This document shows positions 37,734-49,677 of a DNA stretch of 64,000 nucleotides, in pieces. Location of the stretch: the NCBI GenBank assembly GCA_003254925.1, contig QANZ01007536.1, positions 298,380 through 362,379 of the forward strand, given 5' to 3'. Both the position numbers and the translations under genes were made by a program. Source of the stretch: Chamaecrista fasciculata (taxonomy: Eukaryota; Streptophyta; Magnoliopsida; Fabales; Fabaceae). The notes beneath the pieces are model-generated. The model made no database searches. It saw only the letters and a list, made by a program, of their open reading frames with translations, and had not been told where the DNA came from. How positions within the stretch are numbered: position 1 is the first letter of the stretch; each line of letters starts with the position of its first letter.

Positions 37734-39801
37734 TAAAGTGTATTCAGCCAATTCCATTGTTGGCAAAATTCACTAAACTCAACACTGAGAATTGGACAAG
37801 AGTTAGAACTACAAAATTTCAACTTCTCCCATATGTTGCAACATTCAAATACAATGCCTCAAAAGTTCTGCAAGCCGATATGAAAATGAGAGTCTTGAGC
37901 CACCACTAGCAGAAGAAGACGTTGAAAGCCAATATATTCATATGGCTCTTACTTGCATTTGATTTTAGTGATCTTTATTTTCTTTGTGAGACACTCTAAA
38001 GTTCATCTATTTTTTCTGTGCGAAAGGCTCTTAGGCGTCTCCTTGTTGTAAAGCTCTTTTGTGATGATCAAGTTAATAGGTTAGAAGAAACTTAAAAACC
38101 TATTCTTACTTTTAACTATATACATTGTGTTGTTGTAGGACAAGCTGTAATCTTGAGTTCTAAAATCATTTGTGAATTGTGATGATCCTTCACTGTGGAT
38201 TAGTTCCTCTATATTGTTAGTCTAAATTGTTATAAATTTACTAGTGTGCTTTTTCTCTTCCCTCTATCTCTAAGGCGATATCTTCTGTCTCTTAAACACA
38301 ATCAAAGAGGTTTTTCAAAAACTTTTTCACAGTGAACCTAACATCATAAATGAGTTGGGTTTTTTTTTTGGTGCTCAACCCAGCTCACCAAATTGGTGGG
38401 TTATACTAGCCAACTCAGTGGGTTAGACCCATTTTGGTGACCAGACTAGAAATCCTTGTATCTTGATATTTTCCTGATATTTTCCTGATATTTTTCCTTA
38501 CCCTAACACCTATTATAATATGCTATATCCTGTTCTGTTTTATATTTTTTGAACATGTTAGTGTTAGTGTTGTGTCAATGAAATTTGTTTCATAACAGCT
38601 GTTCTGGACAATTATGAGGAAGTTTTGGGATTTAAAGGAGTGAATGATAAGGTGAGGAAAGGATTTCTAGTTAGTATGGGAGATTCCAAGTGTATCAAAT
38701 AATAACTAATGGGATTTTCTTTGCTGCTAATTATCTATTTGTGATTTCTATTATATGAATTTTATAATTTATATAAATTGCTAGTTATCATTTCTGGAGT
38801 CCAACTTGTATCAGTTCTCTTTTCTAAACATAACTTTAAGCTTATCTGCTTCTTGTAAGTTGAGGAAAAATAATACCTATTTAGGGGTATCCACATGAAT
38901 CCACTAGTTATATTCTCTCCGAAAATAGCAAGAAAAGTAACTATGTAGCTAGTAATCTAGACTTTCTTATCTAGCAAGAATTTTGATTTCAACAGTTTTT
39001 TAAAATGAATGCAACAGAACCATCTAAATATCATCAAACGCAATAGCAAAAATAAAATACTCAGGCCACAGACCATGACATAGAACATACTTACACCTGG
39101 CCTTTCCTCTCAAATGGTGAAAACAAAAAAACATCTACTCGACCTGTTCAAACAAACCATGACAGCAACTCCTTCAACTATATTAATCATCCATCTGTAA
39201 CTAATCAATATTGTTCAAATCTACTAAACTATTTCGAATTTTTAATTTGAAGTATCAAAATTGTGAAATATAGAAGCTAAGTCAACAACCAAATGGTTTT
39301 GTCAGTATTAGCTCAAGACAAATATAAGTCAACAAAGTTATTGGATTCGGACCTTCTCATAGAAAACAGCATAAGATGAACACTAACTTTGTACAGAAGT
39401 TGCAAATCCTTATCCTTTTGTATTCAACAGAAGCAAAATGTTTGGTGATAGAAGTTCTACTTCTACCCATTGATTGTGCTTCATGTACACCCTGACTTCC
39501 CAATATTGTAAACAAATCTCTAAAGCCAACTCTACAAGTAGTTTCATTTCAAGAGGAAAACAAAAATTGTAAGCAACAAGAAATATGAATTAACAAATTC
39601 ACCCGCTTCCTCTGTGTGGCTTTCAAGTAGACACATCACACTAGTATTCGTCTAACTGGCAGCATGTCCATGAAATGATCATCAATCCTTCTTCTTCCAG
39701 CAGATTCTGGCAGCTACCTTTCTTGGGAACTTCTCAAAATAATATTTCATGTCCAGTTTCGAAAATTGAATAATTTCACTAGCAGCTATACTGTTTTTAT
39801 C
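37734..39801. other. 3' flank of the PLP-fold gene
   Basis: This contains the likely 3' UTR of the minus-strand gene ending at 39802 and intergenic DNA. No other reading frame is convincing. Confidence 0.5.
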
Positions 39802-42636
39802 TTACGTCTCAGAATCTTCATCAACAGTAGGAAGACTGCCTTCGGCGATAAATCCTGGGTTAAGAAACTTGGCAACAAACGCCCACAACTTATACACATC
39901 CTCAAAATTAGTCAGAAAACCCAGAGAAGCTGTAACAACTTCAAGCCTTACAAAGCCACCTTTTCCATCACGGCGACCATTCTCTATTGGCCGACAAAGA
40001 GTTGTATCTTCAATATTCAGAACCCCACGTTGATGTCTTGAGCTATCAAGAATCCGTATGTGACTAAGGAAACCAAGTCCGAGTGAGATTCCTTCTTTTT
40101 CAGCCAGCTGTTGAACAATCTCCGGATTGATTAGCCCCCGGTTTCTGTCCCTAACATTGAAAGCCACTGCTGCACCTCTTTCATATTTAATTTTTGGACC
40201 ATAGATGTGAACAAGATTTGCTTTGTTTTCCCCATCAGGACCAGGCAACTTCAGTTGTAGCAGAGAGGTAACGAGCCAATTTATCAAAAACCGAAGTCTG
40301 AGTGTGGTTTTATTGAGACCAAGCATATTAACATGATCAAGATGCCGGCATATAATATCTGGCTCCCTCCTACCCCAATCCTGTCCATCGCCATACTCTC
40401 CGTCACTCGTGTAGTCTTCATCCTCTAAGCTGGTAGCACATATGTCCCCTGGTTCCATGGTATGGCTAAGGTACTCCTTATGATTGTCCTCCATGCTAAA
40501 TGACACTCTTCTTCCCTTGCTACTGGATTCGCTATCTTCCAAACCAAAAAATCTTTTACCACCATATCGGGCCCCTTCCCTTCTATCCAGCAACCTAAAA
40601 TCACCTTCTGTTTCCCTTCTTATGGCACTCTCTTTAATCTCAGAAGATATTTCAGATGTACAGCCATTTTCAAAGCTGTGTTGCTGAGCAACAGAAGATG
40701 AATCATTAAGCCACGATCCTGTCAAAGAATTATTTGGTGCAGATCCAACACCAACAGTTTTGCTAGTTCCAGGTTCTTCCTCGATCTCACTGAAATGCAA
40801 ATGATCAGGACCATTACCATTGCTAGTAAGATGACTAACTTCAACAATATTTTCCTCTTCAGGGACCTCTTTTACACGGTCCAGTTCCTGTGACACTGAC
40901 AGCACAGCAGCATCAAATGAAAGCACGTGTTGGTCGTCATGAGAACCCAGATGTACCTCTTTATCATCATACATGGGGCTACCAAATATTTTGGAAGTTG
41001 GTTTCGGAGAATGTCGCTTCTGATTCCTCTTCCCATTGAACCAAAAGGGTGGAAGAGGAGAAGCTATCTTCTGTTTATTCAATTGACCAGCATGGTCAGA
41101 TCCCAATGGACTCTGTCCCAAATCAATCCAATAAGAGTTGTCTGATGACTCATCTTCACTGAAGACAGGGCTCTTCATCACCTCCCCAACAGAAATACTT
41201 TCAGTTTCTTCAAATATGGTGCTAGTTCCATCTCTTTCAGAACTATCTTGATCCATTTCAGTCTCAAATACATCTTGGACCTGAGCAGACGTAAATGCAC
41301 CAGAAAAGGCAGGCAACTGTTTTCCCTGACGTGTTTCAGCAATTGTATCACCAGTCCCACTGGCTTCATCATATTCTTCGATCCCACCCAATTTGTCCAA
41401 TCCATCTACTGAGTCACTCAAATACATAGGAAATTCAGGAGTGATCTTTACCATTCCAGACCCAGTACATCCAGACTGATTCTGGAGGCTAGCCATAACG
41501 GATTTCTTAATCAGAAGGCATCCAAATCCTGTGGGATCATACCCAAACACCTTGTAAAATGATGTGATGATAAAATCTGGTCGGAATAGAGACAAGCCAA
41601 GTGAATCCATATCCTTGGGACCCAGTGATCCTGCATCAAGCAAGACATGCCAGTTGTTCTGTTGTGCTAGCGCCATCCACTGGTATGAATACTTAGCCCC
41701 AGTCACTCTAGACTGAACAGGGAACACAAAAAGACCGGTAGCAGAATCCTTCTTCCGCCTCTTCTTGTTCGAAATCTGTTTTCTCAAATCCGTGGAACAG
41801 AGTTTGAGAGTTGGCCATTTAAACCATGCACTGTACACTTTGGCACCCTTGCCCCTAGCACATTGAGCCATCCAAGCCACGGACTGGCTCTCATGATCAA
41901 ACATGGTCAACAATTTTTTGTTAGTGTGGAAAGGGTATGATTCGGAAAGCAATTTAAAAGCCGATCCTCTACTCACAGTAAATACAAGGCCATACTCATT
42001 CTCAGGAATGTTCAAATAGTCCATGATTCTAGTCTTTATATCATGCTCTATAGTACCCTTCTCAGCACCACCATAGAGTGCATGGTTACTCAAATTTGCA
42101 GTAATCTCAGACAAGCTAAACGTAGAAGACTCCCAATAGTGAATGGTCTGAACAAAAGAGAAGAGTCCAAATCCACAATAGTCAAGGCATACCTTTGGAG
42201 ACAAGTGAGAATACTCATCCGACCTCAACTGATCGATCTTCTCGGATGACTGGTATTTCGGGTACATTGTGAGGAACTTGTTGAAGGCTTCTTGAAGAGT
42301 GGGAATTGCATCCTCTGACTCGTATGTGCGTTCTGCAGCAAGGGCAGTGGCTCGAAGAAATTCTCGCTGGGCGTGAAGCCTAGCAAGTGATCGGGATCTC
42401 CCAAGGCTTTCGTCTTGGTTTGCAGGTGAATCATCGGGCTCCATGTCTTGAGATTTGACCAGCTTTCCATCCTCAGAAGCTTCTTCAAGTGCCTCCCTGA
42501 GCTTGTTTTCCTGCAATTTCCGGAGAATTGAGGGGCTTTTCCTCATTTCAGCCGTTGATTCATCCTTTCGTCTGCTCTTTTTGTCCAGGATCAGAGCAGC
42601 ACAGTGAGAGATTGGCTTCCACAGTGAAAGATGCAT
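39802..42636 (-). CDS. PLP-dependent transferase-fold protein, molybdenum cofactor sulfurase-like (944 aa)
   Basis: This is an intact single-exon frame from ATG 42636 to stop at 39804-39802. It matches a plant-specific family annotated as molybdenum cofactor sulfurase-like or PLP-dependent transferase (Arabidopsis At4g37100, At2g23520, At5g66950, from memory). The N-terminus [16 protein letters not shown] is family-typical. Residues about 120-450 look like an aminotransferase class V fold: [22 protein letters not shown], cofactor-contacting VLLDAGSLG (Asp334) and [14 protein letters not shown] with the likely Schiff-base Lys362. A long, acidic, serine-rich linker (about 450-740) follows, then a conserved C-terminal part ([20 protein letters not shown], then [20 protein letters not shown]). 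Unlike true sulfurase ABA3 I see no MOSC domain, so activity on the cofactor is unproven. The biochemical role of this family is unknown to me. Confidence 0.93.
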   Translation of the reverse strand: MHLSLWKPISHCAALILDKKSRRKDESTAEMRKSPSILRKLQENKLREALEEASEDGKLVKSQDMEPDDSPANQDESLGRSRSLARLHAQREFLRATALAAERTYESEDAIPTLQEAFNKFLTMYPKYQSSEKIDQLRSDEYSHLSPKVCLDYCGFGLFSFVQTIHYWESSTFSLSEITANLSNHALYGGAEKGTIEHDIKTRIMDYLNIPENEYGLVFTVSRGSAFKLLSESYPFHTNKKLLTMFDHESQSVAWMAQCARGKGAKVYSAWFKWPTLKLCSTDLRKQISNKKRRKKDSATGLFVFPVQSRVTGAKYSYQWMALAQQNNWHVLLDAGSLGPKDMDSLGLSLFRPDFIITSFYKVFGYDPTGFGCLLIKKSVMASLQNQSGCTGSGMVKITPEFPMYLSDSVDGLDKLGGIEEYDEASGTGDTIAETRQGKQLPAFSGAFTSAQVQDVFETEMDQDSSERDGTSTIFEETESISVGEVMKSPVFSEDESSDNSYWIDLGQSPLGSDHAGQLNKQKIASPLPPFWFNGKRNQKRHSPKPTSKIFGSPMYDDKEVHLGSHDDQHVLSFDAAVLSVSQELDRVKEVPEEENIVEVSHLTSNGNGPDHLHFSEIEEEPGTSKTVGVGSAPNNSLTGSWLNDSSSVAQQHSFENGCTSEISSEIKESAIRRETEGDFRLLDRREGARYGGKRFFGLEDSESSSKGRRVSFSMEDNHKEYLSHTMEPGDICATSLEDEDYTSDGEYGDGQDWGRREPDIICRHLDHVNMLGLNKTTLRLRFLINWLVTSLLQLKLPGPDGENKANLVHIYGPKIKYERGAAVAFNVRDRNRGLINPEIVQQLAEKEGISLGLGFLSHIRILDSSRHQRGVLNIEDTTLCRPIENGRRDGKGGFVRLEVVTASLGFLTNFEDVYKLWAFVAKFLNPGFIAEGSLPTVDEDSET

Positions 42637-42888
42637 GATAGCCTCCTCTCACACAATCAAGTAATACGATACGAGAACTGGAAGGAAAGCAGAGTAGGCA
42701 AGTAGCGCAACAAGAAGAAGAGGGTTTAGCTTAGCCCATGTGTGACGAATATAGTCTTAAACCCTCGAAACAGAAGAAGAGGAATCTTGAAGACGATCGA
42801 GAAGAATGAAGAAGAAGTCTCAGGGATCCAATTCATAAGACCTATTTTCTCTTGGTGATGCTTCTTCCGTGCTACCTACATCAAGTGG
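42637..42888 (-). other. 5' UTR exon 2 of the PLP-fold gene
   Basis: A pyrimidine-rich tract followed by TTATACAG (AG at 42890-42889) makes a good acceptor. The exon then runs without a stop-free extension into the ATG at 42636. TGATGTAG at 42877 is a weaker alternative acceptor. Confidence 0.6.
42726..42836 (-). other. Upstream ORF, 36 codons, in the leader
   Basis: ATG at 42836-42834, stop TAA at 42728-42726, 89 nt before the main ATG. The peptide starts MNWIPETSS and ends FVTHGLS. It would be translated before the main frame if exon 2 is used as predicted. Conservation is unknown. Confidence 0.55.
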
Positions 42889-45472
42889 CTGTATAAAAGT
42901 TTGAAAAATTGTTAGAATGCATACATATATACATATATATATAATTATATATATATATGTAAGAAATTATTATAGCATATCAATCATTGAAAAGATAAAT
43001 ACTTACTAGACCAACAAGCGAGGAAGGAAGCTTAATTCCCATTTTCTCAACTAAATACTTAAGTATGTCATCCGTTCGAGCTCTTTCAGCTTGTTCACAA
43101 CGAAGAAATGCAGAGAGAGAGAGAATTCAATGTGTAGGCCTAACCGAAATATTCAGAGGTTAATATCAGTACCACTATGCATAAAAGCACATTCCAGCAA
43201 AACCAGCTTAACATGTCTATGAATCTGGGTGTTTTTGTGGAGTCCTAACTGAAATCTGGGTGTTTTTGTATTATAAGAAAATGAGGCCACAGATGAGCTT
43301 ACAGTCCAAGCATAAAATAAAACTAATTCTCAAGACGTCATGTATATGCATTTTAGATCTAGATACCCAAAAAAATTCATGCCAACAAGTACAACAACTA
43401 CAACCCCCGCAGTTTTGTTTCCGGGTTTTAAGACTTCATATTATATATCCATACTAAATGCTAATTATCACTATTACTTTCAAGAACTTATAAAATAGGT
43501 ACACCTAGTGAGGAACATGAAAAACGTAGGTCCACAAAACAAGAAAATTCGTAATACCATTTTTTAAAATAAAAATAATAATAATATCTACGAAAAGTTC
43601 CAAATTAAAAAACACAATAAACAAATCCTATCTATCACCTAGGCTATCTGTAGAAAAATACAAAATAGAGGTATGTTAGATAGACTGAGATACATTACAC
43701 CAGAAATCAGTCACATCTGGAATATTCTTATTTCACTAATAAAGACTTAACTCCAACAGCTTTGTTTGTATGCTTTAATAGTACCAAGCAGACAAAGGCT
43801 TGTTCAGGATGTGAGAGTAAAAACAAAAAAAGTGTCATGTACCAAACAAAAGAGAATAAAGAAATTAAAGTTTTGAAAGACGTGTCCATGTACCAAACAA
43901 AAGTAACTCAGCTCTACTACATAAATATATATAATAGCTTACATTACAAGAGAATCACGAGCAAACTATTCAAATTCTATAAATTCTAAGTATTGCAAAT
44001 CTGAAACAGATTGAGTACTCAACCAATTATTAATTAATCAAAAAGGAGTCTAAGGTACAAATTAAATATCCATATTGGTGAGGATGGGATATATTCCAAA
44101 TCCACTTCACAATAAATTATAGATTTGATATTACTGAGAGTCAAAGCTGCAAAAATCTCTGCACAAGCACAACTAGGGGACACCAAAACAGGAAAAACTC
44201 ATTCAAAGAAAATTAAAGAAGTTGGCAAGTGGGATCTATTTTCAAGTTGCACAAGCACACATTGTTATAAAATCTCATTTCTAAATTATTAGCAGATTGA
44301 ACCAGAATCTGGATGCAACACAACACATAACATGAAGACATTGCAATAACACTTTAAGCAAACTAATAGTCAAATACAATAACACAATTTTTTTTAACTT
44401 TACAAAGCAGGATATGTATGATTTTCAAATTACAAGTATTGATGCAACAAAACACATAACATGAAGACATTCCAAGTATTGATGCCAAAATCTTCTACAA
44501 AGTTTGAAGCACACCCCAAGCACTTCTTGTCCTTCATATCACAAACACAAGGGAAATTCAGCAAGCATCACACATAAAAATCAAGAGTACAAAAAAACAA
44601 AATAGATACATACATTAGAATGTGACACAAACACCTAATCATTATATGCCAAATCTGGATTCATATACTTTACAAAGCAGGACATGTATGATTTTCAAAG
44701 TTTGAACAAGCTTCTGGTTCAATTTGGACCAGCACTCTGGTTCAAAGTTTGAACCAGAATTTTGGTTCAAAGTTTGAACCAGTTTCTGGTTCAAAATTAG
44801 AACTAACTTCTGGTTCAATTAGGACCAGAAATCTGGTTGAAATTTTGAACCAGAAACTGGTTCAAACTAGAACCGAAACCTGGTTCAAATTTGGAACCAG
44901 AATTCTGGTCCAAATTGAACCAGAAGCTGGTTCAAATTTTCAACCAGAATTTTGGTTCAAATTGAGCTCTTTTTTATTTTTAACGATTCAAACTCAAGTT
45001 TGAGAGTATATTTATACATTATGAAGCTAGTGGGTGATGAAAGTGATGAAATTGAAGAGGGATCTACTACTACTAGCAAAACAAAACTCAAGTGAACCCC
45101 TTGACTCAAGCACATGCAGTGACACAGAGCAAACAAGAACACAAATCAAGTTTAATAATTAAAAGTTTTAAAATGGCCATCAAACAATACCAAAACATGA
45201 TCAACTGTGCAGCCACTTAAACTATAAAAAATTCAGAGGCAAGAGATGTTGTGAAATTCTAAAACAAGATTAACACCAAAAAAACAGAATTCAGGATCTC
45301 AAAACTATCAAAATCTAGCTCAAGGATAACAATGGCGCATGATGAAAATGCAAATAACAAGACAAGCAAAACCCTAGGACCTCTCTAACTAGCAATTCAA
45401 CCAACTATTAAACAATCAATAGAACAAATCAAACAGAACTAAAGAAAATCGAACAAGAAAAGAAGAAAGTAC
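42889..45472 (-). other. Leader intron (2.6 kb)
   Basis: The donor GAGAG/GTACTTTC at 45472 and the acceptor at 42889 bracket 2584 nt without coding signal. It contains a short AT tract near 42920-42960, a pair of about 33-bp direct repeats (44311/44441), and a 270-bp minisatellite. Confidence 0.55.
44697..44967. repeat. Minisatellite with self-complementary unit
   Basis: About 11 imperfect units of roughly 24 bp are based on TTCTGGTTCAAA and TTTGAACCAGAA. Each unit is nearly its own reverse complement, so the array can form many hairpins. It lies in the leader intron. Confidence 0.85.
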
Positions 45473-45835
45473 CTCTCTCGGTTCAAGAGCTAGAGGAAAG
45501 CTGCGAGATTGCAGCGAAATGATCCGAAACTGATGACTTGCAAGAGGATTTCATGAAATTGAGAGGAAGGGAAAGTCAAGTCAAAGGCTTGAAACCCTAA
45601 AAGCGAAACCAGATCCCCAAAAATCAAAATTTGAGAAACTGCTCACACACACTGCTACATACAAGAAACTCGAGAAGGAAGAAATGGGTTTCACAGCGAG
45701 CGAATTAAACTCGAGATTAATATGAAGAAGGAATCCTAAACTTGAAAACACCAAACAGATATCAGACTCAGAGTCTCTCTCTCTCTCTCATTTATTCTCT
45801 GTCTCTCTCTCTCTCTTCACTTCACTGCAGCATAA
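45473..45835 (-). other. 5' UTR exon 1 of the PLP-fold gene
   Basis: This leader-like sequence contains (CT)n/(GA)n tracts (45775-45812), short upstream ATGs closed quickly by stops, and a good GT donor after AACCGAGAGAG. The start site is not determined, so the right limit is approximate. Confidence 0.5.
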
Positions 45836-46350
45836 TTAAAGCGAAGAAGCGCTTCACATCAAATGAAATGCTTTTACTATCTAAAGAGAGAAGAAGTAAA
45901 TCGAAAACATCCCGGTATTGATTTCTTCTTCACTGTACAATTTCTGAGGAAAAAAGAAAAAGGAAAGAAAAGAAAAGAAAAGGAGTGAGAAATGAGAATA
46001 ACCCCACCTTACTACTACTCTATCTCTTTGACCCAAAACCTCCACAATCTTCTTTCTTTCTTTCTCGCTCTAACAAACAGGAAGAAAGCGCATTGACTAT
46101 CACAAAAACGAAATTGGTAATGATGTTTAATGTTATATTTAATTCAACTTTCATGTTTTCTCTCATTAATTTAAAATTCATGTTTCCTTGTCTATTATGC
46201 TCAATGGGACCCACAACAGCCCTCTCTAAAGTCAAATAATCAGCTTGCCTTGTAAAAGCTGTTTTCTGTCCAACTGGGCAAACTCCAATATCCCCTCAAC
46301 CTCAACAATTCTAAACTAAAATCTCTAAAGTCAAGTATTTCTAGGGAGTT
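45836..46350 (-). promoter_or_regulatory. Upstream region of the PLP-fold gene
   Basis: Probable promoter by position. It contains purine-rich AAAGAAAAG tracts near 45950-45980. I identify no specific factor site. Confidence 0.35.
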
Positions 46351-46739
46351 GTTTCTTGTTTTGCTTCAACGGCAACGTTTTATCAAATAATTATTATTGC
46401 TTTGAGTGATTATATTTTTATTTAAAATAGCTACTAGGGTTGTTTGTTGTCTTGATTGGAAGTATTTGTCTATTTTAGATGATATTATTTATATTTCCAG
46501 TTTTTTAGATGGTTGTAACTTTAGTTAGATCCTTAGATTCACTAACTTGACAGCTGATTATCTTGTCAATTTGTCTAACACGAATATGAATCATTTTAGA
46601 TGGGTTGCAAACCCCCCAACTTCGTTAGTTGATATCTTGTCTAGTAATGCTTATGCTGTGAAAGGATTGGGTAATTTTACTTTATTTTCGTTTGTACTTT
46701 GTCTTGCTTTTGAATAAATTATGTTTCAAGAAAAAAAAT
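46351..46739 (+). mobile_element. LINE 3' end, second copy
   Basis: It aligns with 10070-10465 for about 390 bp (TTTTATCAAATAATTATTAT, then GTTTTTTAGATGGTTGTA) and ends in GAATAAATTATG and poly(A). No matching target duplication was found. Confidence 0.6.
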
Positions 46740-47406
46740 AACATGATTTACCATGGGAAAATTTTAATCTTATTTGGTTTAACCATATTTTCATAATTGC
46801 CATTGTTAGTAATTGTTTTTCCTCTATTCAAATCTATTTTTACTTCCCTGTTTTCTGGTAAAGTAATCTCACTAGAAATTGCCGACGGGACTTTTGGACA
46901 TAGAATAAAGGAACAATTCTATTTGATTCTGGTATCATCTGTTTCATATTTCAATTTCTGTCTGGAACTTCATTTGCTGTGTGTGTACAAAAGGATTCTG
47001 TTTTTCTTTTGCCTCCAAAGATGTTGCTTTAAGTTCAAATCTTCAAATTCGACCAAATGCAGCGTTTTACACTTTTTTTTTATAATAATAAAGAAGCATC
47101 TATTCCCAGAGCTTAAAATTAAAAGAGAGAGAGATTGAGTTTAATTTGTTGTTTTCAGATTATAAAATACTAAAATTTGCCATCTTACTCGAGGTAGTGC
47201 CATATGCTTGAGGTTTTGTTTTTTTGTGCCATCTTAACAATATTTCTTTCTTTGTTTTTTAATTTTGTCAACAACGAGAAATATTGGGGAGAAGAAAAAT
47301 ATATTATTATGCTCTGTGCCATCTGTGTTAGTATATTTTTTTCAAACTATTTAAATAGCTCAATACCACGTGTGTGTCAACCCTTTGCTCGAGGATCAAC
47401 CATGAC
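46740..47406. other. Intergenic stretch
   Basis: The plus frame at 46797-47138 has no recognisable family and its composition looks non-coding. Confidence 0.45.
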
Positions 47407-47414
47407 TTTGTCAT

Positions 47415-48201
47415 TAGGGATAACAATTTTGAATCCATCTTTATCAAAAAAAAAATATTTGATATCTGACGATGTCAAATATCGGATAAGGTACAAATAG
47501 TAAAAAATAAACATTTATCCGATATTGGATAGATACATATTTTGTTTTAATTATTCAGTATTCATTCGAAATGAACGGATAGTTAGGATACCCGATATCC
47601 TATGTTGCACGGATACTTAAAAAATGACACCGTACCCGTACCAAATACGTACCCGTACCTGTATTCTATGAATACTCTTGGATACTTTTAAAATATTATA
47701 AAATATAAATTTTTATATTTTTTTTATAAAATATCACTATATTTTTATCTTATTTTATTTTTGTTATATTAAAAATTTATTATGTTTAGATTAATAAACA
47801 AAACATTTAGATTTTTATAAAAAAAAAACATATAAACTTATATTTTATAACTTATTTAAATAAATATTACTGTACCCGTATCTTAAAATTTTAAAAATCA
47901 ACGTATCCCGTACCCGCACACATACCCGTACAAGTACCCGTACTCGTTCTAATGCAACCTAGCCGATATCGTATAATATAAATATTTTATTATATTTTTA
48001 ATGGTTTTATTTAAATTAATATATTGAGTATCAGGTATCCGATATATATGATTTTTTAATTAGGATATCATATCCTATATCCATTATTTTTTGGATTTCG
48101 AGTACCCATCAGATACCGAATATCAGATAGAGTATGAATATTAAATTATCGGATATGGATAATGACAAAATGACCAGATACACTACTCGTTGTTATTCCT
48201 A
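47415..48201. mobile_element. hAT-type non-autonomous element (outer, interrupted)
   Basis: Ends are TAGGGATAACAA and TTGTTATTCCTA. TTTGTCAT and TTTGCCAT flank them (7 of 8). Words built on GATATCC recur inside. Removing the nested insertion leaves about 415 bp. Confidence 0.7.
47600..47962. mobile_element. hAT-type MITE nested in the outer element
   Basis: Ends are CTATGTTGCACGG and TGCAACCTAG. The exact 8-bp duplication CCGATATC lies at 47592-47599 and 47963-47970. Subterminal GTACCCGTA motifs lie on both sides. Confidence 0.83.
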
Positions 48202-48209
48202 TTTGCCAT

Positions 48210-49275
48210 CAAGAATTCCAACCCTCAAGAATTTTATTTTTATTTTTCTGTTTTCCTTGTAAGTTTTTGTTGTGAATAACCGGAAAAAATATTAAATTAT
48301 GTTTAGACCAATATTAAGTTTTAAGAATTCAGACTTCCCATAATCAACTCTTTCAAAAATAAGTTTTAATTAATTTTATCTGAAGACATCACGTGTCTGG
48401 TTTTCAAATAGTGGTAGGGTTGTTTTGGTTTTATGACGTATTTAAGATGTTAACCTCATAATTATCAACTGAAATCAGAATGATTAAGCCATATCCTCTT
48501 CGTATATCATTCCCTATCCATCCACGTTTTGTTTTGTTATACTTTCTTTCTTTTCTTTTCATTTTTTTCTTACGTTGAAGGTATTGGGTATTTTCGTTTT
48601 GCTACCTTCATTTAGCTAGCCTTTAGTTTACTAGAAATAAAATCAGTATTAAAAAGAAAAATTAGTTAACTAGACCATTTACAAATACTACTTTAGATTT
48701 TTAAAGTTGGAAAGAAAATTCTTTCAACTCTTACATTAGGAAATGCAAATCATTTTGCCATTTTGTTTTTTGGTTCTCGCGGTGACATTAACTTAATCAT
48801 TACGTCGAAGATTGAACTCTGTTTACATATAATTAACTAGGCGGGCACGCAAATATGTATGTAAAATAAATAAGGGACTAAATTGTTAACTTAGTAAAGA
48901 AAGAGAGACCAAATAATAAATTTTCTCTTATTTTTAATTTCATAGACTATAGTTTTAAACATGGACAACCAGAAAGAGGTGGAGCCATATAATATAAGAT
49001 ATGGCTATGTAAGAGTTTTTTTTTAAAAAAAAAAAAAGAAAATATGACATGTATCTTGAGATATGAAAGTTGAAGAACCTCGAAAAAATCAAATTTAAAT
49101 CTCTGCATCGTCTTTATATATAATAAAATCCCGGCACTTAACTGGCGCTTTATTTAATAAAACTGTACTTACCAAGTTGCCATAAATATATAGGCAAGCT
49201 ACAAGGGCAAGCTAAGCTTTTTAGTGCTAACTGATAATGTTATAAATTCATATTTATCATAAAATCTGAGTCATA
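48210..49275. other. Intergenic stretch
   Basis: No gene is recognised. It includes the Helitron-like fragment at 48845-49015. Confidence 0.5.
48845..49015 (-). repeat. Helitron-like fragment with flipped terminal hairpin
   Basis: It matches 18095-18290 and the complement of 58404-58478. The terminal stem-loop reads CGGGCACGCAAA here, where the copy at 58 kb, aligned the same way, reads its complement. Confidence 0.5.
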
Positions 49276-49284
49276 ATTCATAAT

Positions 49285-49562
49285 TGAGTAAACTATTAAA
49301 TTGATCCCTGAATTATTGACTCGCTGACAGATTGGTCCCCAAATTTAGGATTTTGACAAATAGGTCCCCAAATTTTTCTAACGAGTCAAATAGGTTCCCG
49401 AATTTTTCTAACATTTGTCAAATAGGTCCTTCTGTGCATGTTATTCGGGGACCTATTTGACTAACGTTAAAAAAATTCGGGGACCTATTTGTCAATTTTC
49501 TAAATTCGGGGACCAATCTGTTAGCGGGCCAATAATCCAGGGACCAATTTGATAGTTTACTC
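49285..49562. mobile_element. Mutator-like MITE, 278 bp
   Basis: Almost the whole element is an inverted repeat from GAGTAAACTATTAAATTG to CAATTTGATAGTTTACTC. The exact 9-bp duplication ATTCATAAT lies at 49276-49284 and 49563-49571. Four GGTCCCC-type motifs lie per arm. Confidence 0.86.
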
Positions 49563-49677
49563 ATTCATAATCTATAAACGTCAATTAGTGATATTGGTGT
49601 TCAGATTATAGATTTAGTTTTGTTTTAGTTATAAAAGTATTTTGTTTTGTTTTAATGTTTAAACTTTAATATTTATT

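Noticed and set aside
44697-44967. CRISPR-like appearance of regularly spaced palindromic units
   Set aside because: The units abut without unique spacers and the DNA is plant nuclear.
44749-45003. Frame over the minisatellite (repeated Phe-Glu-Pro-type residues)
   Set aside because: It is a by-product of the 24-bp repeat in an intron.
46797-47138. 113-codon plus frame
   Set aside because: Composition is Phe/Leu-rich as expected from T-rich DNA, and no motif is visible.
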